DNA of 64,000 bases, from the NCBI RefSeq assembly GCF_001406815.1, contig NZ_CVRR01000048.1, positions 114,549-178,548 on the forward strand, given 5' to 3'. Both the position numbers and the translations under genes were made by a program. Source of the DNA: Roseburia faecis (GTDB lineage Bacteria; Bacillota; Clostridia; Lachnospirales; Lachnospiraceae). The notes beneath the pieces were generated by a model. The model was not told the origin of the DNA and did no database searches. It saw nothing but the letters and a program-made list of their open reading frames with translations. Of this stretch, positions 27,355-35,859 are shown one piece after another (within the stretch, counting starts at the first letter, position 1; each line of letters begins with the position of its first letter).

Positions 27355-28482
27355 GTGCCGAAACGGAGACGTGGGGAAAAGAAAACAACATATTTTGACT
27401 ATAATCTGTTGTTTATCATTATTTTCCTATTATGTTTTGGACTGGTGATGCTTTACAGTTCCAGTTCGTATACATCAGCAAATAAATATGGGGACAGTGC
27501 ACATTATCTGAAACTGCAGGCGCGAAATATTGCAATCGGTCTTGTTTTTATGTTCTATTTTGCAAAGAAGGATTATCATGTGTGGAGAAAATTCGGAAGG
27601 CTGGCATACTGGGGAGCCCTGGGGTTTTGTTTTGTCGTTCTGGCAAAGGTACCGGGGCTGACGCGAAGCTCCCACGGACAGTCCCGCTGGATTCAGGTCG
27701 GACCGATCGGCTTTCAGCCATCGGAGCTTGCAAAGATTGCCATCATTATTTATCTGGCGATGCTGATCGAGCGTATCCCCAAGCAGCTGGATAAGGTTTC
27801 AAGCATGGCAAAAGTAGGAATCCGTCTGGTGCCGCTTGTTTTGTTTGTCGCGGTAAACAACCTGAGTACGGCGATTATCATTCTTGGGATTGCTGTCTGT
27901 ATGCTGTTTGTGGCAAGCCCGAAGTACAAAGAGTTTTTTGTGGTTGCCGTGCTGGGGGTGCTGTTTATTTTCGCATTTATCAATATCGCGTCTTACCGGA
28001 GTGACCGTGTGGAGGCATGGAAACATCCGGAGACAGCGGGAGATAAGGGATATCAGACCATGCAGGCACTCTATGCAATCGGATCCGGCAAGCTGTTTGG
28101 AAAAGGACTCGGACAGAGCCTGCAGAAGCTGGGCAATGTGCCGGAGGCACAGAATGATATGATTTTTTCCATTATCTGTGAGGAACTCGGCCTTTTCGGT
28201 GCCGTCTGTGTCATTCTTCTGTTTGTCCTGATGCTCTGGCGGATGATGGTCATTGCCAATAATGCAAAGGATCTGTACGGGGCACTTCTGGTGACGGGCA
28301 TTATGTCACATATTGCGATTCAGGTAGTTTTAAATATTGCGGTTGTTACCAATACGATTCCGAATACCGGTGTCATTCTGCCGTTTATCAGTTACGGAGG
28401 TACCTCGCTTGTATTCCTTATGGCAGAGATGGGGCTTGCGCTGAGCGTGTCGAAGGGCATCCGTCTGGATACGATCGAGTAG
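27355..28482 (+). CDS. ftsW: Septal peptidoglycan polymerase FtsW (FtsW/RodA/SpoVE family)
   Basis: A 375-residue SEDS-family membrane protein with about ten helices. Diagnostic stretches are FGLVMLYSSSS in the first helix, IGFQPSELAKIA, GYQTMQALYAIGSG in the large loop, PEAQNDMIFSIICEELG (containing the catalytic Asp region) and the C-terminal PFISYGGTS. It polymerises glycan strands with a partner class B PBP, and two such PBPs lie just upstream. Sporulation-specific SpoVE cannot be ruled out from sequence. The GTG start follows GAGGAG in the murD tail; murG, usually next, is missing. Confidence 0.92.
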   Translation: MPKRRRGEKKTTYFDYNLLFIIIFLLCFGLVMLYSSSSYTSANKYGDSAHYLKLQARNIAIGLVFMFYFAKKDYHVWRKFGRLAYWGALGFCFVVLAKVPGLTRSSHGQSRWIQVGPIGFQPSELAKIAIIIYLAMLIERIPKQLDKVSSMAKVGIRLVPLVLFVAVNNLSTAIIILGIAVCMLFVASPKYKEFFVVAVLGVLFIFAFINIASYRSDRVEAWKHPETAGDKGYQTMQALYAIGSGKLFGKGLGQSLQKLGNVPEAQNDMIFSIICEELGLFGAVCVILLFVLMLWRMMVIANNAKDLYGALLVTGIMSHIAIQVVLNIAVVTNTIPNTGVILPFISYGGTSLVFLMAEMGLALSVSKGIRLDTIE

Positions 28483-28489
28483 GTTTGTC

Positions 28490-29263
28490 ATGATTAAAGA
28501 AGAACGAAGAAAAAAGAAAAAAAGAAAAAACATTCTGCAGGTGATACTGGGAATCCTGATTGTGCTTGCGCTGGCAGTTCTGATCATTTTTACCGTTTTT
28601 AAAGTAAAAAATGTGGAGGTGGAGGGAAACAAACTCTACGATGCCAAAGTGATTGAAAAAGCAGTATTAAACGATGAGTATTCCTGGAATTCCCTGTATG
28701 TATTCCTGAAATATAAATTTGTCAATACCAGTGAAGTTCCGTTTGTGGACACGATGGAGATCAGCCTGAAAGATCCGCAGACGCTGCATATCAAAGTGTA
28801 TGAGAAAGGAATCATGGGATATCTGTATCTCTCCTCGATCAATAAGAATGTCTATTTCGACAAAGACGGGATTGTGACAGAATTGTCTGACCGTGTGATT
28901 GAGGATACACCGCAGATCCTTGGGATTGACTGTAAAAAAGTAGTGCAGTATGAAAAGCTGCCGATCGGCTCGAAGCGGCTAAAGCAGCTTCTGACGCTGA
29001 CGCAGTCTTTAAAACGCAATGACCTGATCCCGGATTCCATTACCTATGGTGTGGAAAATGAGCCGGTTCTGACATACGGGACGGTTAAAGTTTCCATGGG
29101 TTCCCTGGAATTTCTGACCCAGAAAGTGGAGCGGCTGGCAAAAATCAAGCCGCAGCTGCAGGGAATGGAAGGAACACTACATTTAGAAAACTGGACAGAA
29201 GAAACGACAAATATTGTGTTTGACAAAACGGAAAGTTCGAAAAAAGATAATAAAAAATCATAA
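28490..29263 (+). CDS. ftsQ: Cell division protein DivIB/FtsQ
   Basis: A 257-residue bitopic protein. A very basic N-terminus (EERRKKKKRKN) leads to one membrane helix (about 15-37), then a POTRA domain beginning FKVKNVEVEGNKLYD (about 40-108) and a DivIB beta-type domain (about 110-235) with VYFDKDGIVTELSDR. The C-terminal tail is Lys/Ser-rich and disordered. It assembles with FtsL and DivIC to control septal synthesis. It starts eight bases after ftsW. Confidence 0.9.
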   Translation: MIKEERRKKKKRKNILQVILGILIVLALAVLIIFTVFKVKNVEVEGNKLYDAKVIEKAVLNDEYSWNSLYVFLKYKFVNTSEVPFVDTMEISLKDPQTLHIKVYEKGIMGYLYLSSINKNVYFDKDGIVTELSDRVIEDTPQILGIDCKKVVQYEKLPIGSKRLKQLLTLTQSLKRNDLIPDSITYGVENEPVLTYGTVKVSMGSLEFLTQKVERLAKIKPQLQGMEGTLHLENWTEETTNIVFDKTESSKKDNKKS

Positions 29264-29270
29264 TTTTCGG

Positions 29271-29299
29271 TTGATTATTTGTATGAAAAATTATATTAT
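29271..29299 (+). promoter_or_regulatory. Promoter of ftsZ
   Basis: TTGATT (29271-29276), 17-bp spacer, TATTAT (29294-29299), identical in hexamers and spacing to the mraZ promoter. It would let ftsZ be expressed apart from the cluster. Confidence 0.7.
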
Positions 29300-29374
29300 A
29301 GTCTATATGAGTACGTATGAAACATTTTTATGTTTCACGGTGCCGCAGGGCTATAGGAAAGAGGAGGAAGAACC

Positions 29375-30655
29375 ATGCTGGAGATTCGGACAACAGAGAC
29401 AGATACGAGTGCCAAAATTATCGTGATTGGTGTAGGTGGTGCTGGTAATAACGCTGTGAACCGCATGATTGATGAGAATATAGGTGGAGTCGAATTTATC
29501 GGAGTAAATACAGATAAGCAGGCGTTGCAGCTTTGCAAGGCTCCTACATTGATACAGATTGGAGAAAAACTTACAAAAGGACTTGGTGCAGGCGCACAGC
29601 CGGAGATTGGCGAGAAAGCAGCAGAGGAAAGTGCAGAAGAATTATCCGCTGCAGTCAAGGGTGCAGATATGGTATTCGTTACCTGTGGTATGGGTGGCGG
29701 TACCGGTACCGGTGCAGCACCGGTCGTTGCAAAGATTGCCAAGGAGCAGGGAATCCTGACCGTTGGAGTTGTGACAAAGCCATTTAAGTTTGAGGCAAAG
29801 AAACGTATGATCAATGCCGTATCCGGTATTGAAAAACTCAAAGAGAGCGTGGATACTTTGATTGTGATTCCAAACGATAAACTTTTAGAGATCGTTGACA
29901 GACGTACTTCCATGCCGGATGCATTAAAGAAAGCAGACGAAGTATTACAGCAGGCAGTACAGGGAATCACAGATCTGATCAATCTGCCGGCACTTATCAA
30001 TCTGGATTTTGCCGATGTGCAGACCGTTATGAAGGACAAGGGTATGGCACATATCGGTATCGGTAATGCCAAGGGCGATGAGAAAGCGATTGAGGCGGTG
30101 AAACTTGCCGTTGCATCTCCGCTTCTTGAGACAACCATCAATGGTGCAAGCCATGTAATCATCAATATTTCCGGTGATATTTCCCTGATGGATGCAAATG
30201 ATGCAGCAAGCTATGTACAGGATCTGGCAGGAGAAGATGCAAATATCATCTTTGGTGCAAAGTATGATGAGACCATGACAGATGAAGCTACGATCACTGT
30301 AATTGCAACCGGACTGGAGAATCCATCCATGAAGATGAAGCCACAGCAGCAGGCGGGTGGAATCGGTGGCCGTATGGTATATCCGAATACAAACAATGTC
30401 CGTCCGACAGGTTCCGTTGGAATTGTCAGCCGTGCAGCAGCTGCTGGAAACAATAGTTTTCCTGGGGTAAATAACAGCAATTACACCAATGCAGGTACCG
30501 GTGTGGGAAGCAGACCGGTCAATCAGCCGCAGGCACAGGCACCGACTCCTTCCGCTTCGAACTATTCCGGGATTCAGCGTCCGAAGCCGGTAGAGAGTAA
30601 TGTAAAGCCGGTAGAAATCAATATTCCGGATTTCCTGAAGAACCCTAGAAGATAA
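29375..30655 (+). CDS. ftsZ: Cell division GTPase FtsZ
   Basis: A 426-residue tubulin homologue that forms the Z-ring. Visible: [13 protein letters not shown] at the start, the tubulin signature [12 protein letters not shown] (105-116), the synergy-loop region [15 protein letters not shown] and the C-terminal tail [13 protein letters not shown], the conserved peptide that binds FtsA/SepF/ZipA-type partners. A Gly/Asn/Pro-rich linker covers about 325-410. SD AGAGGAGGAA precedes ATG 29375. No terminator was seen before the spoIIGA promoter region. Confidence 0.98.
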   Translation: MLEIRTTETDTSAKIIVIGVGGAGNNAVNRMIDENIGGVEFIGVNTDKQALQLCKAPTLIQIGEKLTKGLGAGAQPEIGEKAAEESAEELSAAVKGADMVFVTCGMGGGTGTGAAPVVAKIAKEQGILTVGVVTKPFKFEAKKRMINAVSGIEKLKESVDTLIVIPNDKLLEIVDRRTSMPDALKKADEVLQQAVQGITDLINLPALINLDFADVQTVMKDKGMAHIGIGNAKGDEKAIEAVKLAVASPLLETTINGASHVIINISGDISLMDANDAASYVQDLAGEDANIIFGAKYDETMTDEATITVIATGLENPSMKMKPQQQAGGIGGRMVYPNTNNVRPTGSVGIVSRAAAAGNNSFPGVNNSNYTNAGTGVGSRPVNQPQAQAPTPSASNYSGIQRPKPVESNVKPVEINIPDFLKNPRR

Positions 30656-30667
30656 AACCGCACAATA

Positions 30668-30733
30668 TGTCGATAATTTCCAAATAACAACCTCTTGTTT
30701 TTGCTAAATTATGAGGAATATTTTTCTTATAAT
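30668..30733 (+). promoter_or_regulatory. Possible Spo0A-controlled spoIIG promoter
   Basis: TATAAT (30728-30733) has no good hexamer at 17 bp, but TTGCTA (30701-30706) lies 21 bp upstream, close to the unusual 22-bp spacing of the Bacillus spoIIG promoter, which needs Spo0A-P. TGTCGAT (30668-30674) is one base off the 0A-box core TGTCGAA. The SD AGGAGGTGA lies 14 bases after the -10. Confidence 0.5.
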
Positions 30734-30805
30734 AGGAGCAGAGACAGGAGGTGATTTTTTATATATGTATTCTATATTGATATCTTTCTGAAACAAAACT
30801 TTCTG

Positions 30806-31618
30806 ATGAATTTTCTTGTATTATCCCTTACCTGTGTATTTTGCAAAAGTGCAGTCTGTCACCGGAATCTGCGCATGTTGGCTGCGGCGGTTTCCGGCAC
30901 GGGACTTGAAGCGTTTGGACTGATGGTGCTGCCTTATGCAATTTCCGTCCTGTGTACTGCCATCGGCATCGTGCCGCTTATGGTTTTTCTTGCGTTTGGC
31001 AGGGAAAATAAAAAACAGAGGATGGTGAGGATTTTAAGCAGCTGGTTGTCCATTGTATTGTTAAACGGAGTGGCAACTGCAGTTTACAATCTGACGGGAC
31101 TGGAAAATCTGTATCTGTATACCGCACTGGCAACGGCCGGAATCACTTACGTACTTGTCAAAAATCTTGTGGTGTCGGTGCAGAGGCAAAAGCGACAGAT
31201 GTCTGTGGTTCTGTATAACAAAACGGTGTCGGTTCCATGTATCGGACTGCTGGATTCCGGCAATCTTTTAACCATGCCATTAAGTGGGAATCCGGTACAT
31301 ATTGCAGATGCAGCCCTGCTGCAGAAGCTTGTCGATGAAAAAACGGTACAAAAGGAGATTGAATACCGTGCACTCGGAAATCCGCATGGAAAATTGCAGG
31401 TGTACTGCATGGATGGGATGAAAGTGGAGACGGAGCCGGCAAAATTCTGTGACTGGAAACAGGTATGGGTTGGCTGCGCGGAAAATGGGGTGCTGTGCAA
31501 TAAACCGTATCAGCTGATTCTGCATGCATCGGTGGCAGACCGCTGTGGCTGCACAAAAGATCCATCCCAAATGACAAAAAAACTGAGAAAGGAGAAACGT
31601 AATGTTTTCACTGTTTGA
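30806..31618 (+). CDS. spoIIGA: Sigma-E processing peptidase SpoIIGA, with a damaged or non-standard start
   Basis: A 270-residue protein from the first ATG in frame. The N-terminal half is hydrophobic with about four to five helices. The C-terminal half holds the aspartic-protease-like motif GLLDSGN, then [10 protein letters not shown] and [12 protein letters not shown]. It cleaves pro-sigma-E in the mother cell. The frame extends upstream of 30806 without ATG/GTG/TTG, encoding [16 protein letters not shown], the usual SpoIIGA beginning. The strong SD AGGAGGTGA leads either to an ATA at 30761 (in frame) or ATG 30765 (out of frame, stopping at 30791). One missing T near 30770 would explain this. 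The gene overlaps sigE by 17 bases. Confidence 0.85.
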   Translation: MNFLVLSLTCVFCKSAVCHRNLRMLAAAVSGTGLEAFGLMVLPYAISVLCTAIGIVPLMVFLAFGRENKKQRMVRILSSWLSIVLLNGVATAVYNLTGLENLYLYTALATAGITYVLVKNLVVSVQRQKRQMSVVLYNKTVSVPCIGLLDSGNLLTMPLSGNPVHIADAALLQKLVDEKTVQKEIEYRALGNPHGKLQVYCMDGMKVETEPAKFCDWKQVWVGCAENGVLCNKPYQLILHASVADRCGCTKDPSQMTKKLRKEKRNVFTV

Positions 31619-32336
31619 ACTGGTGTGGAAGAGAATCCGCCTGTTTTTTACGGATGATGAGGTTTTTTACATAGGAGGGGCAGATGTACTGCCACCACCT
31701 TTGGAGCGGGAACAGGAGAACCGCTGTCTTATTGCTTTAAGCGGGCTGCATGGGGACAGTGAACCCATGACGCGCGAAGACGCAAGAAAGCAGCTGATCG
31801 AACACAATCTGCGTCTGGTGGTATATCTGGCACGGAAATTTGAAAATACCGGAATCTGTGTGGAGGATCTGATCTCCATCGGAACGATTGGGCTGATCAA
31901 GGGAATCAATACATTTAATCCGGAAAAGAAGATCAAACTGGCGACTTATGCGTCCCGGTGTATCGAAAATGAGATTCTTATGTATCTGCGCAGAAATAAT
32001 AAAGTGAAGCTGGAGGTATCAATTGATGAGCCGTTGAATGTGGACTGGGATGGAAACGAACTTCTTCTTTCGGATATTCTTGGAACCGATGAAGATATCA
32101 TTTACCGGGATATGGAGAATGAGGCGGAGATCATGCTTCTCCGCACTGCGGTTAATACGCTGACTCCGCGGGAAAAAGAAATTATCTGTCTGCGCTATGG
32201 AATCGGAAGAAAAGACGGCAGGGAAATGACCCAGAAAGAAGTGGCAGACCTGCTTGGAATTTCGCAATCCTATATTTCGAGATTGGAGAAGAAAATCATG
32301 GTGCGGCTGAAAAAATCAATTCAAAATAATGTGTAA
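31602..32336 (+). CDS. sigE: RNA polymerase sporulation sigma factor SigE
   Basis: A 244-residue sigma-70 family protein. The N-terminal 25-30 residues ([15 protein letters not shown]) are the amphipathic pro-sequence removed by SpoIIGA. Region 2 has [35 protein letters not shown] and [19 protein letters not shown]. Region 4 has [14 protein letters not shown] and the [21 protein letters not shown]. Overlap with spoIIGA makes translation coupled. The mother-cell role is known for the family. Confidence 0.96.
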   Translation: MFSLFELVWKRIRLFFTDDEVFYIGGADVLPPPLEREQENRCLIALSGLHGDSEPMTREDARKQLIEHNLRLVVYLARKFENTGICVEDLISIGTIGLIKGINTFNPEKKIKLATYASRCIENEILMYLRRNNKVKLEVSIDEPLNVDWDGNELLLSDILGTDEDIIYRDMENEAEIMLLRTAVNTLTPREKEIICLRYGIGRKDGREMTQKEVADLLGISQSYISRLEKKIMVRLKKSIQNNV

Positions 32337-32348
32337 GTGTGTTATACT
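32320..32348 (+). promoter_or_regulatory. Promoter of the MBL-fold hydrolase gene
   Basis: TTCAAA (32320-32325), 17-bp spacer, TATACT (32343-32348), overlapping the sigE stop. Confidence 0.6.
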
Positions 32349-32428
32349 AATTACATAAAATTTGCTCTGAAATAGTAAAATTTATATGCAAAATAGCAAG
32401 GACAGCAGGATGAAAGGGCGTGGTTTTT

Positions 32429-34033
32429 ATGAAGATTGAATTTTTAGGGGCAGACCGTGAGGTGACGGGAAGCTGCCATTATGTGGCATTTGGGGAGACT
32501 CATTTTCTGGTGGACTGTGGTATGGAACAAGGGGCGGATCTGTATGTGAATCAGGAGATACCGGTTAACCCGGCAACGATTGATTATGTGTTTGTGACGC
32601 ATGCCCATATTGATCATTCCGGACTTCTCCCACTTTTGTATAATCACGGGTTCCGGGGAAAGATTTTTGCAACAACGGCAACCTGTGAACTGTGTAATAT
32701 CATGCTGAAGGATTCGGCACATATTCAGGAATTTGAGGCAGAATGGAAAAACCGCAAGGCGCGGCGTGCAGGAAGGCCGGAAGTGACACCGATGTATAAC
32801 ATGGAGGATGCGCAGGGGGTTTTAGAGCATTTCGTTCCGTGTACATACCATGAAACGGTGCAGATCTGCGAGGGACTGACCATAAGGTTTGTCGATGCGG
32901 GGCATCTGCTTGGCTCCTCTTCCATTGAAATATGGGTGACTGAGGATGGCGAGACAAGAAAACTTGTCTTTTCCGGGGATATTGGAAACTACAACCGTCC
33001 ATTGATCCGTGATCCGGAATATCTTGAGGAAGCGGACTATGTGATCATGGAATCCACTTATGGAAACCGCAATCACAATACACCGCCGGATTATGCGGCA
33101 GAACTGGCAAAGGTGATGAATTCCACGTTTACCAAAGGCGGAAATCTGGTCATTCCGGCATTTTCTGTCGGCAGGACGCAGGAAATGCTTTACTATATGC
33201 GCCGGATTAAAACCGAGGGGCTGCTGCCGGAGTATCCGGGATTTGAAGTATATATCGACAGTCCGCTTGCCGTGGAGGCAACAAATATTTTCCATAAGAG
33301 TGTGGAAGAGTGCTTTGATGAGGAAGCAAGACAGCTGGTACAGTCGGGCATCAACCCGATCCAGTTTCCGGGACTGAAAGTGGCAGTTTCCAGTGAAGAA
33401 TCCAAGATGATCAATTTCAACCAGAAATCCAAAGTGATTATCTCGGCTTCCGGCATGTGCGAAGCCGGCCGTATCCGGCATCATTTGAAACACAATCTGT
33501 GGCGGACGGATTCTACGATTCTGTTTGTCGGCTATCAGGTGCCTGGAACTCTGGGCTATTCTCTGTTAAACGGAGTAAAAAAGGTAAAGCTTTTCGGAGA
33601 GGAAATTGAGGTCAGAGCAAGCATTGTAAACCTTCCGGGTATCAGTGGTCATGCGGACCGGGATCATCTGACCGCATGGATTGCAAACTTTAAGAAGCCG
33701 CCGAAGAAAGTGTTTATTGTACATGGCGAGGAAACCACCGCGGTAGAGTTTGCGGAACATGTCAGAAACGATGTGGGATTTGATGCTTTAGCTCCCTACA
33801 GTGGGGATGCATATGATCTGCTTACCGGAGAACAGATCGCACAGGGCAGCAGACAGCTTGTGGAGAAAAAGACACAGGGTGTTTACCGTGCAAAATCCGG
33901 CGCGTTTGACCGCCTGATGATTGCGGGAGAACGTCTCATTGCCGTTATTAAAAAATGTCAGGGCATGGCGAATAAGGATCTTGGAAAGTTTGCGGATCAG
34001 ATCAATTCGCTCTGCGATAAGTGGGACCGGTAA
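32429..34033 (+). CDS. MBL-fold/beta-CASP hydrolase, probable RNA-processing exonuclease
   Basis: A 534-residue cytosolic protein. The metallo-beta-lactamase core has the zinc motif THAHIDHSG, GHLLGSSSIE and FSGDIGNYNRPL. The inserted beta-CASP domain has ESTYGNRNHN (motif A region), SPLAVEAT and IISASGMCEAGRIRHHL. The C-terminal RNA-specificity (RMMBL) part has ISGHADRDHL and VFIVHGEE. It resembles CPSF-like archaeal/bacterial nucleases (YsH1-type) and is distinct from RNase J. ATG 32429 is chosen over GTG 32420 from SD spacing. It lies between sigE and sigG with its own promoter and terminator. Confidence 0.9.
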   Translation: MKIEFLGADREVTGSCHYVAFGETHFLVDCGMEQGADLYVNQEIPVNPATIDYVFVTHAHIDHSGLLPLLYNHGFRGKIFATTATCELCNIMLKDSAHIQEFEAEWKNRKARRAGRPEVTPMYNMEDAQGVLEHFVPCTYHETVQICEGLTIRFVDAGHLLGSSSIEIWVTEDGETRKLVFSGDIGNYNRPLIRDPEYLEEADYVIMESTYGNRNHNTPPDYAAELAKVMNSTFTKGGNLVIPAFSVGRTQEMLYYMRRIKTEGLLPEYPGFEVYIDSPLAVEATNIFHKSVEECFDEEARQLVQSGINPIQFPGLKVAVSSEESKMINFNQKSKVIISASGMCEAGRIRHHLKHNLWRTDSTILFVGYQVPGTLGYSLLNGVKKVKLFGEEIEVRASIVNLPGISGHADRDHLTAWIANFKKPPKKVFIVHGEETTAVEFAEHVRNDVGFDALAPYSGDAYDLLTGEQIAQGSRQLVEKKTQGVYRAKSGAFDRLMIAGERLIAVIKKCQGMANKDLGKFADQINSLCDKWDR

Positions 34034-34043
34034 ATTTGAGGGG

Positions 34044-34069
34044 AAAGCGGGACTTAAGTCCCGCTTTTT
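34044..34069 (+). terminator. Intrinsic terminator after the beta-CASP gene
   Basis: A 24-base perfect palindrome (34044-34067) built on AAAGCGGGACTT ends in TTTTT. Confidence 0.85.
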
Positions 34070-34111
34070 CCATGTCCGGAACAACCGGATGAAAATGAAT
34101 AAAAAAACAGC

Positions 34112-34161
34112 ACATGGGAATCCTTTATTATAAATCCAATTATAACGGAGGCATCCCATGT
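34112..34161 (+). promoter_or_regulatory. Inverted repeat covering the sigG start codon
   Basis: ACATGGGA (34112-34119) is complementary to TCCCATGT (34154-34161), which contains the sigG ATG at 34158. If the transcript includes both arms, the start codon would be paired. A weak GAATA (34097-34101) could be a sigma-F/G -35, in which case the start site would fall inside the repeat and the hairpin would not form. Confidence 0.4.
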
Positions 34162-34937
34162 CAACATACAAAGTCGAAATCTGCGGGGTAAATACGGCCC
34201 AGCTGCCAATACTGAAAGAAGAAGAAAAAGATGAACTTTTCAAAAAGATAAAAGCCGGCGACAAGGCATCCAGAGAAACCTATATCAAAGGAAATCTCCG
34301 GCTGGTATTATCCGTGATCAAACGGTTTAATAATCATAATGAAAATGTGGACGATCTGTTCCAGATTGGCTGTATCGGACTGATGAAGGCAATAGATAAT
34401 TTTGATACGAGTGTCGGGGTGAAATTTTCCACCTATGCGGTTCCGATGATTATTGGTGAAATCCGCCGGTATCTGCGGGATAACAGCAGTTACCGCATTC
34501 CGCGTTCGCTGCGTGATATTGCATATAAAGCCATGCAGGCAAAGGAACGGCTGGCAAAAAATGCACAAAAGGAACCGACTCTCGAAGAGATTGCAACTGA
34601 ATGTGGGATTCCGGTGGAGGATGTGGTGTATGCCCTGGATGCCATCCAGACGCCCTTAAGTCTGTTTGATCCGGTCTATACGGATGGAGGGGACACCCTG
34701 TATGTGATGGATCAGATTTCGGACAAGAAAAACAAGGAAGAGCACTGGGTGGAGGATTTGTCACTTTCCGATGCCTTGTCACATCTGAATGAACGGGATG
34801 AGCATATCATCCGTCTGCGTTTTTTTGAGGGAAAGACACAGATTGAAGTCGCGGATGAAATTCATATTTCGCAGGCGCAGGTGTCGCGGCTGGAGAAAAA
34901 TGCGTTAAAAAGTATGCAGGGATATCTGCGTACATGA
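34158..34937 (+). CDS. sigG: RNA polymerase sporulation sigma factor SigG
   Basis: A 259-residue sigma factor of the late forespore. The N-terminus KVEICGVNTAQLPIL matches the SigG signature (KVEICGVDT...LPVL). Region 2: GNLRLVLSVIKRF, DDLFQIGCIGLMKAIDNFD. Region 3: YRIPRSLRDIAYKAMQAKE. Region 4: LNERDEHIIRLRFF and the HTH QIEVADEIHISQAQVSRLEK. SD ACGGAGG precedes ATG 34158. In many Clostridia sigG directly follows sigE; here a beta-CASP gene intervenes. Confidence 0.96.
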   Translation: MSTYKVEICGVNTAQLPILKEEEKDELFKKIKAGDKASRETYIKGNLRLVLSVIKRFNNHNENVDDLFQIGCIGLMKAIDNFDTSVGVKFSTYAVPMIIGEIRRYLRDNSSYRIPRSLRDIAYKAMQAKERLAKNAQKEPTLEEIATECGIPVEDVVYALDAIQTPLSLFDPVYTDGGDTLYVMDQISDKKNKEEHWVEDLSLSDALSHLNERDEHIIRLRFFEGKTQIEVADEIHISQAQVSRLEKNALKSMQGYLRT

Positions 34938-35032
34938 TAGCGGCCTGTTGTAAAATGGTTTTGTTATTGCTATAATGTGGAATATACAAAACGGAGAGGA
35001 AAAGAAATATCCGGCAGTAGAAAATTGTATTC

Positions 35033-35061
35033 TTGCTTTTTGCGGTGTACTGTGCTATACT
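35033..35061 (+). promoter_or_regulatory. Promoter of the queT-like gene
   Basis: TTGCTT (35033-35038), 17-bp spacer, TATACT (35056-35061). It implies a leader of about 88 bases before the coding region. Confidence 0.7.
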
Positions 35062-35108
35062 GTCAACCGTTGCAGAGCCCATAAACAGGGGATTGCACGA
35101 AAAATTAC

Positions 35109-35151
35109 CGAGTGTTCGAGACCTTCCACTCGTAAAACAAAACTAAAGGAG
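35109..35151 (+). promoter_or_regulatory. Candidate preQ1-type riboswitch (H-type pseudoknot at the SD)
   Basis: A 6-bp stem CGAGTG (35109-35114)/CACTCG (35127-35132) closes a 12-base loop starting TTCGAG. An A-rich tail (TAAAACAAAACTAAAGGAG) follows to the SD. Loop CCTT (35122-35125) can pair with AAGG (35146-35149) in the SD, giving a pseudoknot that hides it. Stem, loop start and A-rich tail ending in CTAA recall class I preQ1 aptamers, and the downstream gene is a queuosine-precursor transporter. The usual loop-TAG/tail-CTA pairing is absent, so class membership is unproven. Confidence 0.45.
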
Positions 35152-35155
35152 ACAA

Positions 35156-35683
35156 ATGGATATGAGAGACAAAAAGGTAACATTTATTGTTCAGGCTGCT
35201 GTGATTGCAGCACTTTATGTAGTGCTGACTTTTGTAGCCAACGCACTGGGACTTGCATCCCACACGATTCAGGTACGCTTTTCCGAAGCACTGTGTATCC
35301 TGCCTGTTTTTACGCCGGCAGCGATTCCGGGACTGTGGATTGGCTGTCTGCTTGCGAATCTGCTGACAGGTGCCGTGATTTATGATGTCATTTTCGGAAG
35401 CATTGCCACGCTGCTGGCAGCGGTATGTACCTATCTGCTGCGCAATCACAAGATTGCATGCACATTTCCACCGGTTATTTTTAATATGATTATTGTTCCG
35501 TTCGTGCTGGTCTATGCGTACGGTATTCCGGCGGTATATTTCCACGGTGTGAATGTAACCATCCCGTTTAATGCCATTACGGTCGGAATCGGAGAGGTGA
35601 TTTCGGTATGCGTTCTTGGAAGCATTCTGATGCGTGTACTTGCAAAATACAGAAATGTCATGTTCCGTGCCACCGCACAATAA
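35156..35683 (+). CDS. queT: QueT-type ECF transporter S component (queuosine precursor uptake)
   Basis: A 175-residue membrane protein with five to six hydrophobic segments. QAAVIAALYVVLTFVANALG and IQVRFSEALCILPVF are typical of the QueT family, the substrate-binding subunit of energy-coupling-factor transporters for queuosine precursors such as preQ1. The energising EcfA/T proteins are not in this window, as expected for shared-module systems. ATG 35156 is four bases from GGAG; ATG 35162 is an alternative with ten. It has its own promoter, possible riboswitch and terminator. Confidence 0.88.
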   Translation: MDMRDKKVTFIVQAAVIAALYVVLTFVANALGLASHTIQVRFSEALCILPVFTPAAIPGLWIGCLLANLLTGAVIYDVIFGSIATLLAAVCTYLLRNHKIACTFPPVIFNMIIVPFVLVYAYGIPAVYFHGVNVTIPFNAITVGIGEVISVCVLGSILMRVLAKYRNVMFRATAQ

Positions 35684-35710
35684 AAAATTATATCTGATAG
35701 AAGGTTCTGG

Positions 35711-35737
35711 AAGTCCCTGCGAGAGCAGGGGCTTTTT
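35711..35737 (+). terminator. Intrinsic terminator after queT
   Basis: AAGTCCCTGC (35711-35720) pairs with GCAGGGGCTT (35725-35734, one G-U pair), loop GAGA, then TTTTT. Confidence 0.85.
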
Positions 35738-35859
35738 ATTTTAAGAAATTCTGTAAATAAGCCAGACAATTTTAAGAAAACCTTAATGTCATTCCAAAAT
35801 AACGTATGTTATCATAAATAACAGGAAATCGTAAAGAGCATTTATGGAAGGAGAAGGTT

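Noticed and set aside
35114..35123. T-loop-like GTTCGAGACC suggesting a tRNA end
   Set aside because: No acceptor, D or anticodon arms can be built around it; it is part of the hairpin before queT.
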